Source: Pseudomonadota bacterium
Lineage (GTDB): Bacteria; Pseudomonadota; Gammaproteobacteria; Acidiferrobacterales; Sulfurifustaceae
DNA length: 5,054 nucleotides
Assembly (NCBI GenBank): GCA_020354085.1
Contig: CP070641.1
Coordinates: 658,369-663,422 of the forward strand
Direction of reading: 5' to 3'
In this document: in pieces, positions 1-5,054 of the stretch
Numbering within the stretch: the stretch's first letter is position 1
How the letters are laid out: each line of letters begins with the position of its first letter
Translations under genes and position numbers: made by a program
The notes under the pieces: generated by a model
Databases searched by the model: none
The model's input: only the letters and a program-made list of their open reading frames with translations
What the model was told of the DNA's origin: nothing

Positions 1-163
1 ACTGGCGGCAAAAGATTCGATTGAGCCCATCCAGCCGGTTGAGCCAGGGGCTGCCCCAGTTGGCGACATTGGCGGCCTCACAGCGGCGCTGCGCCCAGCG
101 CCACAGAAGCCATAACAGGGCACCGCCAATTAGCGGCAACAGAAAAGTAATTCCCGTCGGCAA
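1..163 (-). CDS. N-terminal fragment of a membrane-anchored protein, possibly a lysophospholipid acyltransferase (partial, runs off left edge)
   Basis: This frame is open from TTG at 163-161 to the window edge and gives 54 residues. An in-frame TAA at 172-170 rules out a longer start, and there is no ATG or GTG in the visible part, so TTG at 163 (or a second TTG a few codons on) is the only start. Residues 5-20 are a hydrophobic, Leu-rich membrane anchor followed by the basic stretch RWAQRR. Residues 35-53 read NWGSPWLNRLDGLNRIFCR, a Trp/Asn/Arg-rich composition that looks like folded protein rather than shadow. From memory, similar segments occur at the N-terminus of proteobacterial 1-acylglycerol-3-phosphate acyltransferase-like proteins, just before the HxxxxD catalytic block. 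That block is outside the window, so the function is a guess. The gene lies 38 bases downstream of the transporter gene on the same strand and is probably co-transcribed with it. No clear ribosome binding site is visible. Confidence 0.55.
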   Translation of the reverse strand, partial: MPTGITFLLPLIGGALLWLLWRWAQRRCEAANVANWGSPWLNRLDGLNRIFCRQ

Positions 164-201
164 GGGTCGTTAACCGTCGCTGTGTTCCGATGGTAATCAG
201 A

Positions 202-1518
202 CTATGCCTGGTTGCCCTTCGCGGCCAGCGCTGCCACGCGCCCGCGCTGCTCGTCCACTCGCCATAGCAGCAGCAACCCAGCGATAAAAAAAGCGGCGGT
301 CGAAAGCAAGGCCAATCGATGGTTGCCGCGCGAAAGATAGGTGATGAGGCCATAGCTCATCGGCCCGACGATGGCGGCAGTCTTGGCGGCCAATCCCCAC
401 AAGCCGAAAAACTCCCCGGAACGGCCTGGGGGAGAAAACTGGCCAACCAAAGCGCGGCCGGCGGACTGACAGGAACCGAGCGCCACGCCCACCAGGTTGG
501 CCACCAGCCAAAAGCCGTCGCGCGTTTCAGTGAAGTACGCCAGCACCAAGGCCGCAATCCAAATAAGCAACGTGAACGACAAGGTGCGCACCGAACCCAG
601 GCGGTCCTGGAGGTAACCGAAGCCAAAGGCACCGACGGCCGCGGTGACGTTGACGACCAGGATCAACAATATCGTGTCGCGCACGGTGAAACCCATGACC
701 TCCTGGGCATATACCGCGGCTAGCACCACGACCGTGTAGATGCCGCAATAGTACACGGCGAGCGTCACTAGAAATCGAAACAGATCCCGAAACTGGCGCG
801 CGCGCTGCCACGTCTCGCGCACCCGTCCGAATCCAGCGCGTAGATAGTTCGTCCCTGCGGGGAGCGGTTGCGGTTTCGCGCGCTCCTGCAACCACAAGAA
901 GGTCGGTAGCGCGGCGAGACCGAAGGCGACGGCGGTAATCAACATGGTCACGGGCACGTACTGCGTCGCTTCCATACCAAGGCTCTCGGCATGCTGCACG
1001 TAGGCGAGGCACACGCCGAGCACCAACAACCCGCCGATATAGCCGAGCGACCAGCCGTAACCGGAGACGCGGCCCATGTCCTCCGGCGGCGCGAGTTCGG
1101 GCAAGAAGGCGGCGATCAGATCCTCCCCGGTGCCGAACATGATGGTGGCAATGATCACGAGCAACATCCCGCTGACCACGTCGCCACGACCGACGGATGC
1201 CAGCGCCGCTGTAAACACAATGCAGCCGAGGGTCGAGAACAATAAAAAGTGCTTCTTGTGTGCACCGGCATCGGCGATGGCACCGATCACCGGCGCGCTA
1301 ACCAAGATGATCAGGTTGGTGATGCCCATGGCGATCGTCCATAGCAAGGTTCCCGCCCCGTTGCCGTCGTCGCCTTTGCCCGCCACGACCCCGACGAAGT
1401 AGGCGCTGAACACCGCCGTTAGAACCACGGTCGTGTAACCGGAGTTGGCGAAGTCGTACATCGCCCAGGCGAAGATCTCGCGCCGCGGCGCGCGACGAGT
1501 AACCGACGCGTCAGCCAC
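202..1518 (-). CDS. MFS transporter of the UMF1 (Atg22-like) family
   Basis: A 438-residue polytopic inner-membrane protein with about 12 hydrophobic segments, a normal length for the family. The family hallmark WAMYDFANSGY is at residues 18-28, right before the first membrane segment. An MFS motif-A-like loop, PVIGAIADAGAHKK, spans 76-89, and its second-half counterpart GYLQDRLGSVR is at 301-311. Other family-typical blocks are LPELAPPEDMGRVSGYGW (139-156) and GRSGEFFGLWG (365-375). A long basic linker (about 212-248) separates the two six-helix halves. Yeast Atg22 exports vacuolar amino acids; substrates of bacterial members are mostly unknown, so none is assigned. The start is GTG at 1518-1516. 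The frame is open upstream to a TAA but holds no ATG, GTG or TTG, and a later start at Met20 would cut into the hallmark. No strong ribosome binding site is seen. The gene is divergent from the antiporter operon and followed at 38 bases by another minus-strand gene. Confidence 0.93.
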   Translation of the reverse strand: MADASVTRRAPRREIFAWAMYDFANSGYTTVVLTAVFSAYFVGVVAGKGDDGNGAGTLLWTIAMGITNLIILVSAPVIGAIADAGAHKKHFLLFSTLGCIVFTAALASVGRGDVVSGMLLVIIATIMFGTGEDLIAAFLPELAPPEDMGRVSGYGWSLGYIGGLLVLGVCLAYVQHAESLGMEATQYVPVTMLITAVAFGLAALPTFLWLQERAKPQPLPAGTNYLRAGFGRVRETWQRARQFRDLFRFLVTLAVYYCGIYTVVVLAAVYAQEVMGFTVRDTILLILVVNVTAAVGAFGFGYLQDRLGSVRTLSFTLLIWIAALVLAYFTETRDGFWLVANLVGVALGSCQSAGRALVGQFSPPGRSGEFFGLWGLAAKTAAIVGPMSYGLITYLSRGNHRLALLSTAAFFIAGLLLLWRVDEQRGRVAALAAKGNQA

Positions 1519-1701
1519 GAGGCGCTCGGGGGCGTACGGCGGCGGGAAGGAAAAGCGGCATGACGAAGGCAGAATATCGCGGGGCCGCGCTGTTCGCCAT
1601 ACGCGGCGAAGCGGTTAGAATCTCGTTGCGAACGGCGCCGCACTGCGCGGCACGCCTCCTGAACAGAGCAAAAACTCGCGACCGGCCATCGCCCAGCCAC
1701 C
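1519..1701. promoter_or_regulatory. Divergent intergenic region between the UMF1 transporter and the mrp operon
   Basis: These 183 bases separate two divergent transcription units, so both promoters should lie here. On the plus strand TAGAAT at 1616-1621 matches the sigma-70 -10 consensus at five of six positions. With a 17-base spacer the -35 would be TTCGCC (1593-1598), only three of six, so the promoter would be weak or activator-dependent. Transcription from it would start near 1628 and leave a leader of about 75 bases. On the minus strand only a poor candidate is visible (TATTCT, read from about 1576 downward). I see no operator palindrome, riboswitch or convincing small gene. The location is well supported; the individual promoter is not. 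Confidence 0.45.
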
Positions 1702-2175
1702 ATGCACTTCGCCTCGCTGTTCGCCGTCCTGCTTGCAACCTGGCTGCTGCTCTCCGGGCAGATGACCTGGCTGCATCTCGGCAGCGGCATAGCCGCCTGC
1801 GTACTGATTACGTATCTTGCAGTGCGCGCCGGCATCGCCGGGCGCAAACCCATGCCGTTCCGGGCAACTGCCACCATGCTGCGCTATTGGCCGTGGCTGT
1901 TGTACAAGATCCTGATGGCCAATCTCGACGTTGCCTACCGCGTGTGGCATCCGCGCCTGCCAATCGCCCCGCGCCTGTTGAAGGTTCCGCTCGATACCCG
2001 CACCGACCTCGGCGCCGCCACCTATGCCAACTCCATCACGCTCACGCCCGGCACCGTGACGGTATCGGTTGGCAAACGCGAATTGCTGGTGCACGCGCTC
2101 ACTGAAGAAGGCGCGCGCGAATTGCTCGACGGCGAGATGCAGACGCGCGTCAAGGCGCTGGAGCGCACACCATGA
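1702..2175 (+). CDS. mrpE: Mrp/Mnh cation:proton antiporter subunit E
   Basis: Encodes 157 residues, the usual size for MnhE/MrpE (PhaE). Two N-terminal membrane helices (about 3-19 and 25-43) and an amphipathic Trp/Tyr-rich stretch (59-75) precede a cytoplasmic domain. The family signature ANSITLTPGT is at 109-118, followed by alternating Thr/Val (VTVSV). MrpE is a structural subunit needed for full activity and assembly of the multisubunit Na+/H+ (or K+/H+) antiporter in the inner membrane. ATG at 1702 is the only possible start: an in-frame TGA lies at 1660-1662 and no other start codon lies between. No good Shine-Dalgarno sequence is visible, so initiation may be weak. It is the first gene of the operon, and its stop overlaps the mrpF start as ATGA (2172-2175). 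In classical mrp operons E follows D, so heading the operon is characteristic of the Mbh-like order. Confidence 0.93.
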   Translation: MHFASLFAVLLATWLLLSGQMTWLHLGSGIAACVLITYLAVRAGIAGRKPMPFRATATMLRYWPWLLYKILMANLDVAYRVWHPRLPIAPRLLKVPLDTRTDLGAATYANSITLTPGTVTVSVGKRELLVHALTEEGARELLDGEMQTRVKALERTP

Positions 2176-2429
2176 TGTTCGTTGCTGCCGGCGCCGCCGT
2201 GCTGGTTGCGATCCTGCTGTTCTTGGTGCGTGCACTGCTCGGGCCGACGACCTTCGACCGTATCCTCGCCGTCAACGCCATCGGCACCAAGACTGTGATC
2301 TTCGTCGCCCTGCTCGGCTTCATCGCCGGGCGCCCGGAGTTTCTCGACATTGCGCTGCTGTACGCGTTGATCAATTTCATCGCGACACTCGCCGTGCTCA
2401 AGTTCGTCGAATACCGACGACTCGGATGA
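2172..2429 (+). CDS. mrpF: Mrp/Mnh cation:proton antiporter subunit F
   Basis: Encodes 85 residues, typical for MrpF/MnhF (PhaF), with three membrane helices at about 4-22, 31-52 and 57-78. The family pattern GPTTFDR (24-30) sits at the start of the second helix; its Asp29 corresponds to the conserved acidic residue of the family. FLDIALLYALINF (57-69) is the other typical block, with Asp59. MrpF is a small integral subunit of the antiporter complex and lies with E and G in the part associated with cation movement. The start overlaps the mrpE stop (ATGA), and GGAG at 2160-2163 lies 8 bases before it, a good ribosome binding site. A second ATG follows at once (2175), so the real start could be one codon later. 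MrpG begins 3 bases after the stop. Confidence 0.93.
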   Translation: MMFVAAGAAVLVAILLFLVRALLGPTTFDRILAVNAIGTKTVIFVALLGFIAGRPEFLDIALLYALINFIATLAVLKFVEYRRLG

Positions 2430-2432
2430 AAC

Positions 2433-2744
2433 ATGACTACCGTTGATCTGATCAGCGCACTGCTCCTTGCCATCGGATGCTTCTTTGCAATCACCGGCGG
2501 CGTTGGCATTCTGCGCATGCCGGATTTCTACACCCGCCTGCACGCCGCCGGCAAGGTCGATTCCCTCGCCCAGGCGCTCATTCTCTCCGGTCTCATGGTA
2601 CAGGCCGGCTTAAGCCTGGTGAGCGTCAAGCTGCTTCTCATCATCGTGTTCCTGCTCGCCACAACACCAACCGCGACCCACGCGGTCGCCAAGGCCGCGC
2701 ATTTGAGCCGTCTCAAACCCTGGCGCGCAGGCAAATCGAAATGA
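2433..2744 (+). CDS. mrpG: Mrp/Mnh cation:proton antiporter subunit G
   Basis: Encodes 103 residues, normal for MrpG/MnhG (PhaG), with three membrane helices (about 5-27, 43-63 and 65-86). The family signature GVGILRMPDFYTRLHAAGK covers 23-41 and the second hallmark TTPTATHAV covers 77-85. The basic tail LKPWRAGKSK is cytoplasmic or loop-like. MrpG is an essential small subunit of the antiporter complex. Only 3 bases separate it from mrpF and the ribosome binding site is poor, so translation probably depends on ribosomes leaving mrpF. Its TGA stop overlaps the next start as ATGA (2741-2744). Confidence 0.93.
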   Translation: MTTVDLISALLLAIGCFFAITGGVGILRMPDFYTRLHAAGKVDSLAQALILSGLMVQAGLSLVSVKLLLIIVFLLATTPTATHAVAKAAHLSRLKPWRAGKSK

Positions 2745-3292
2745 TGACGACGCTGCTGATCGACGTGTTCCTGCTGTGCCTGCTGGTGATCACCGCGCTC
2801 GGGGCAGTCATGGTGCGCAGCCTTCTCGCCGCCACCCTGCTGCTGGCGATTTACAGTCTGCTCATGGCGCTGGTGTGGGTGTCGCTGCAGGCAGTTGATG
2901 TCGCGTTTACCGAGGCGGCGGTCGGCGGCGGCATCAGTACGGTGCTGCTGATCGCCACACTCGTTTTCGTCGGGCGGCGCGAGGCACCGGGGCCTTTGAT
3001 TCATTGGCCGTCGGCCGCCGCCGTTATCATCACTGGCGCCGTCCTGATCTACGGCACGTTCGATATGCCGCGCTTCGGCGATCCGGCGGCGGCGCCACAC
3101 CAGCACGTGGCACCGCACTACATCGCGCAGTCCATGAACGAGACGCAGGTACCCAACTTCGTCACGGCTGTGCTCGCGAGCTATCGCGGCTACGACACGC
3201 TGTTTGAGACCGCGGTGATCTACACCGCGGGGCTCGGGCTGATTCTACTGTTGCGCGGCGCGCGGACGCGCCGCCGGGAGCGGCGCCGATGA
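2741..3292 (+). CDS. Stand-alone MrpA C-terminal-type subunit: DUF4040 (MbhD-like) fused to an MbhE-like domain
   Basis: Encodes 183 residues with five or six hydrophobic helices. Residues 10-77 match the DUF4040/MbhD-type domain: helices around 10-24 and 28-50, then DVAFTEAAVGGG (53-64) carrying Glu58, then a third helix. A further helix (91-107) leads into a His/Pro-rich loop (110-138). Residues 139-171 form an MbhE-like end with VLASYRGYDTLFETAV (144-159), carrying Arg149, Asp152 and Glu156. In classical Mrp these two domains form the C-terminal end of the large MrpA; in archaeal Mbh they are the separate proteins MbhD and MbhE. Here they are fused to each other but free of the NuoL-like part of MrpA. 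The Arg-rich tail (RTRRRERRR, 175-183) should face the cytoplasm. ATG at 2741 overlaps the mrpG stop; ATG at 2744 is possible too. The frame extends upstream into mrpG, but that stretch is shadow. Confidence 0.9.
   Translation: MMTTLLIDVFLLCLLVITALGAVMVRSLLAATLLLAIYSLLMALVWVSLQAVDVAFTEAAVGGGISTVLLIATLVFVGRREAPGPLIHWPSAAAVIITGAVLIYGTFDMPRFGDPAAAPHQHVAPHYIAQSMNETQVPNFVTAVLASYRGYDTLFETAVIYTAGLGLILLLRGARTRRRERRR
3255..3274 (+). repeat. GC-only inverted repeat before the mrpB start
   Basis: GCGGCGCG (3255-3262) and CGCGCCGC (3267-3274) form a perfect 8-base-pair stem with a CGGA loop. It lies within the Arg-rich 3' end of the preceding gene, just before the GGGAG ribosome binding site (3276-3280) of mrpB. 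There is no following U-tract, so it is not a normal terminator. It could modulate mrpB translation, or it could be a by-product of a run of CGC/CGG arginine codons. Confidence 0.4.
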
Positions 3293-3711
3293 AGGAACAA
3301 GTCCTGATGCGCGTGATGGCGCAGCTGCTCGCGCCGTTCATTCTGCTGTTCGGCATCTATGTCATCATGCATGGCGAGCTCGGTCCAGGCGGCGGATTCC
3401 AGGGCGGCGTGATCATCGCGTCCGCCTATATTCTGTACTCACTGGTATTCGGCAGCGACGCGGGCGAGCGCGTCTTTCCAGCGCGCGTCTCCGACCCGCT
3501 CAACAGCCTCGGCGTGCTGCTCTATGCCAGCGTGGGCGTCGTGGCGATGGTGCTGGGCGGTGCCTACCTCGACTACGACTTGCTCAACGCCGCCAACCCG
3601 CCTGCCGGCCAGGCACTTGGCATCATGCTGGTCGAGCTTGGCGTCGGTATCACCGTAAGCGCGGTCATGGTGACGCTGTTCAACGAGCTCGCACGCGCCA
3701 AGCGCCCCTGA
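3289..3711 (+). CDS. mrpB: Mrp/Mnh cation:proton antiporter subunit B
   Basis: Encodes 140 residues, typical of the MnhB domain (MrpB; MbhF in archaeal hydrogenase), with four membrane helices at about 11-28, 38-54, 73-92 and 108-132. The signature HGELGPGGGFQGGVI (28-42) is diagnostic. LVELGVGITVSAVM (114-127) is the typical last helix with Glu116. MrpB is an integral subunit packed beside C and the C-terminal part of MrpA and is needed for antiport. ATG at 3289 overlaps the previous stop (ATGA), and GGGAG at 3276-3280 sits 8 bases ahead, the best ribosome binding site of the operon together with that of mrpF. mrpC begins 4 bases after the stop. Confidence 0.94.
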   Translation: MKEQVLMRVMAQLLAPFILLFGIYVIMHGELGPGGGFQGGVIIASAYILYSLVFGSDAGERVFPARVSDPLNSLGVLLYASVGVVAMVLGGAYLDYDLLNAANPPAGQALGIMLVELGVGITVSAVMVTLFNELARAKRP

Positions 3712-3715
3712 CGCC

Positions 3716-4075
3716 ATGAACTGGATCGGTCACTACAACTACTGGATCTACGTGGCGCTGATGATGATCGGCTTCTACGCCGTCATCGCCAAGGCCAACC
3801 TCGTCAAGAAGGTCATCGGGCTCGGCCTGTTCCAAACCGCCGCCTTTCTGTTCTATATCTCGGTCGGCGTCATTGACGATGGCACCGCGCCGATCGTATG
3901 GGAGGCGGCGGTGCGCTACACCAATCCGTTGCCACACGTATTGATCCTGACCGCCATTGTTGTTTCGGTGAGCACCATGGCCGTGGCGCTGGCGCTGGTC
4001 ATCGCCATCCACCGCGCGCACGGGAGCGTGGAGTCCAACCAGCTCGACGGACTGATCCAGAAGAAACCCGAATGA
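3716..4075 (+). CDS. mrpC: Mrp/Mnh cation:proton antiporter subunit C (NuoK-like)
   Basis: Encodes 119 residues with three membrane helices (about 10-25, 30-52 and 74-99), the layout of MrpC/MnhC and of its homologue NuoK in respiratory complex I. The block NPLPHVLILTAIVV (70-83) is the conserved start of the third helix. The version with NPLPH rather than DPLPQ is, from memory, more typical of Mbh-like clusters. TAPIVWEAAVRY (57-68) fills the preceding loop. The 20-residue tail is polar. MrpC links the small-subunit part to MrpD and helps form the proton route between them. No clear Shine-Dalgarno sequence precedes the ATG and the gap from mrpB is only 4 bases, so coupling is likely. The stop overlaps mrpD as ATGA (4072-4075). 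Confidence 0.94.
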   Translation: MNWIGHYNYWIYVALMMIGFYAVIAKANLVKKVIGLGLFQTAAFLFYISVGVIDDGTAPIVWEAAVRYTNPLPHVLILTAIVVSVSTMAVALALVIAIHRAHGSVESNQLDGLIQKKPE

Positions 4076-5054
4076 TCGGCGACAACCTGCCGGCCCTAAT
4101 CGTCGTCTTCCCGCTACTCGGCGCCGTCATCGCGCCCCTACTTGGGCGTGGTGAGCGTGCCTGGTGGCTCGCGACTGCGGTGTGTGCGGTCGTATTGGCG
4201 CTGAGTGGCGTACTGCTCACGCGCGTGCTCGCACATGGAACAGTGGGCTATGCGCTCGGCGGCTGGGCGCCGCCGATCGGCATCGAGTATCGCGTCGATC
4301 GCCTCAATGCGCTGGTGCTGCTGATCGTGGCCGCCATCAGCGCGATGGTCACCGTGTACGCGCGTGTCAGCGTGGCGCGCGAGATTGCGACCGAACGTGT
4401 GCGCTTCTTCTATAGCGCCTGGCTCATGTGCATCACCGGCCTGCTCGGCATTACCATCACCGGCGATGCCTTCAATCTCTACGTGCTGCTCGAGATCTCC
4501 TCAATCAGCACCTATATCCTGGTCGCGCTCGGGCGCCAGCCGCAGGCACTGCGCGCAAGTTTCAACTATCTGGTGCTAGGCACCATCGGCGCGACCTTCT
4601 TACTGATCGGTATCGGTTACCTCTACCTCGCCACCGGCACACTCAACATGGCCGATCTCGCTGTGCGCCTCGACGGCATGAGCGACAACCGCACGGTGCG
4701 CTCAGCGTTCGCCTTCATCATCGTGGGCGCAAGTCTCAAACTCGCACTGTTTCCACTACACGCCTGGCTGCCCAATGCCTATACCTATGCACCTTCCGCC
4801 GTTACCGCGCTGCTCGCCGCCACCGCGACCAAGGTCGGCGCCTATATCCTGCTGCGCTTCCTGTTCACGATCTTTGGCCTGCAACTGAGTTTCGCCACGC
4901 TGCACGCCGACGCCGTGATCCTGCTCGCGGCGTCCGTCGCGGTGATCGTGGGTTCGCTTAATGCGATCCGCCAAACGGACGTGAAGCGCATGTTGGCCTA
5001 CTCGAGCGTGGCGCAGATCGGCTACATCGCGCTCGGCTTCGGGCTGGTGTCGGT
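4072..5054 (+). CDS. mrpD: Mrp/Mnh cation:proton antiporter subunit D (NuoM/NuoN-like), partial at right edge
   Basis: 327 residues are visible and the frame is still open at the edge; the family is usually near 500, so about a third is missing. It belongs to the proton-conducting antiporter family shared with NuoL, NuoM and NuoN. The conserved polar residues can be read: Glu141 in DAFNLYVLLEISS (132-144, fifth-helix glutamate), Lys223 in GASLKLALFPLHAWLP (219-234, seventh-helix lysine with the HAWLP motif), and Lys254 in AATATKVGAY (249-258, eighth-helix lysine). TDVKRMLAYSSVAQIGY (302-318) is the typical block after the broken helix. All this suggests a working proton path. The N-terminal sequence MIGDNLPALIVVFPLLGA fits MrpD. 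ATG at 4072 overlaps the mrpC stop; AGAAG (4059-4063) is a fair ribosome binding site. In Mbh-like clusters one or more further D-type genes often follow, so this may be the first of several. Confidence 0.93.
   Translation, partial: MIGDNLPALIVVFPLLGAVIAPLLGRGERAWWLATAVCAVVLALSGVLLTRVLAHGTVGYALGGWAPPIGIEYRVDRLNALVLLIVAAISAMVTVYARVSVAREIATERVRFFYSAWLMCITGLLGITITGDAFNLYVLLEISSISTYILVALGRQPQALRASFNYLVLGTIGATFLLIGIGYLYLATGTLNMADLAVRLDGMSDNRTVRSAFAFIIVGASLKLALFPLHAWLPNAYTYAPSAVTALLAATATKVGAYILLRFLFTIFGLQLSFATLHADAVILLAASVAVIVGSLNAIRQTDVKRMLAYSSVAQIGYIALGFGLVS

Noticed and set aside
164..201. Possible terminator between the transporter gene and the left-edge gene
   Set aside because: No stem followed by a T-run (on the minus strand) is visible in these 38 bases, which supports co-transcription instead.
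78..353. Minus-strand open frame of 91 codons
   Set aside because: It overlaps the 3' end of the transporter gene and the left-edge gene in another frame, and its composition is that of a shadow.
1655..1660. Perfect AGGAGG on the minus strand in the intergenic region
   Set aside because: The nearest start codons are one or eleven bases away and lead only into shadow frames; it does not serve the transporter's GTG, which lies well over 100 bases further on.
1560..2105. Plus-strand open frame of 181 codons beginning in the intergenic region
   Set aside because: It is rich in Arg, His and Ala without any domain and runs through mrpE, whose frame carries clear family motifs.
1615..2235. Minus-strand open frame of 206 codons opposite mrpE
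   Set aside because: Antisense shadow typical of GC-rich coding DNA; no hydrophobic segments or recognisable motifs.
2477..2740. Upstream extension of the DUF4040-MbhE gene into mrpG (open frame from 2477)
   Set aside because: The extra residues are Arg/His-rich and unlike the family, they overlap the clear mrpG gene, and a start at 2741 with the ATGA overlap fits the rest of the operon.
3716..5054. Complex I genes nuoK and nuoM/nuoN
   Set aside because: They are homologous, but the neighbouring MnhE, MnhF, MnhG and MnhB proteins do not occur in complex I, so they are read as MrpC and MrpD.

Overview
The window comes from a GC-rich bacterium in which most third codon positions are G or C. 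The style of the proteins suggests a proteobacterium, perhaps a gammaproteobacterium; this is an inference from the protein families, not a phylogenetic result. There are no RNA genes, mobile elements, CRISPR arrays or clear terminators. Almost every base is coding and the genes are tightly packed.

Left part, minus strand (1-1518). A UMF1/Atg22-type major facilitator transporter (GTG start at 1518, stop at 202) is followed 38 bases later by the N-terminal 54 codons of a second minus-strand gene that runs off the left edge. That second gene starts with a rare TTG at 163. It encodes a membrane-anchored protein whose family can only be guessed, possibly a lysophospholipid acyltransferase. The two genes are probably co-transcribed.

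Middle (1519-1701). A 183-base intergenic region separates the minus-strand pair from the plus-strand operon and should hold two divergent promoters. A TAGAAT -10-like hexamer at 1616-1621 is the only reasonable candidate, with a weak -35.

Right part, plus strand (1702-5054). Seven consecutive genes encode subunits of an Mrp/Mnh/Pha-type multisubunit cation/proton antiporter in the order E, F, G, MrpA C-terminal domain (DUF4040 plus MbhE-like, fused), B, C, D. The last gene is cut by the right edge after 327 residues. Four of the six junctions are ATGA overlaps (E/F, G/A', A'/B, C/D) and the other two have gaps of 3 and 4 bases, so this is one operon with translational coupling. The proteins should assemble into one inner-membrane complex. 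MrpD carries the NuoL/M/N-like proton path with Glu141, Lys223 and Lys254 in place, and B, C, E, F, G and A' form the small-subunit part associated with cation translocation.

The most notable point is the gene order. It is not the textbook mrpABCDEFG order. It matches the order of the antiporter module (mbhA-H) of archaeal membrane-bound hydrogenase and related respiratory complexes, and the large MrpA is represented here only by its C-terminal part. An N-terminal MrpA/NuoL-like subunit, further D-type subunits, or redox subunits would be expected beyond 5054. This is a known class of layout rather than a clearly new system, but what lies downstream decides whether it is a stand-alone antiporter or part of a larger complex.
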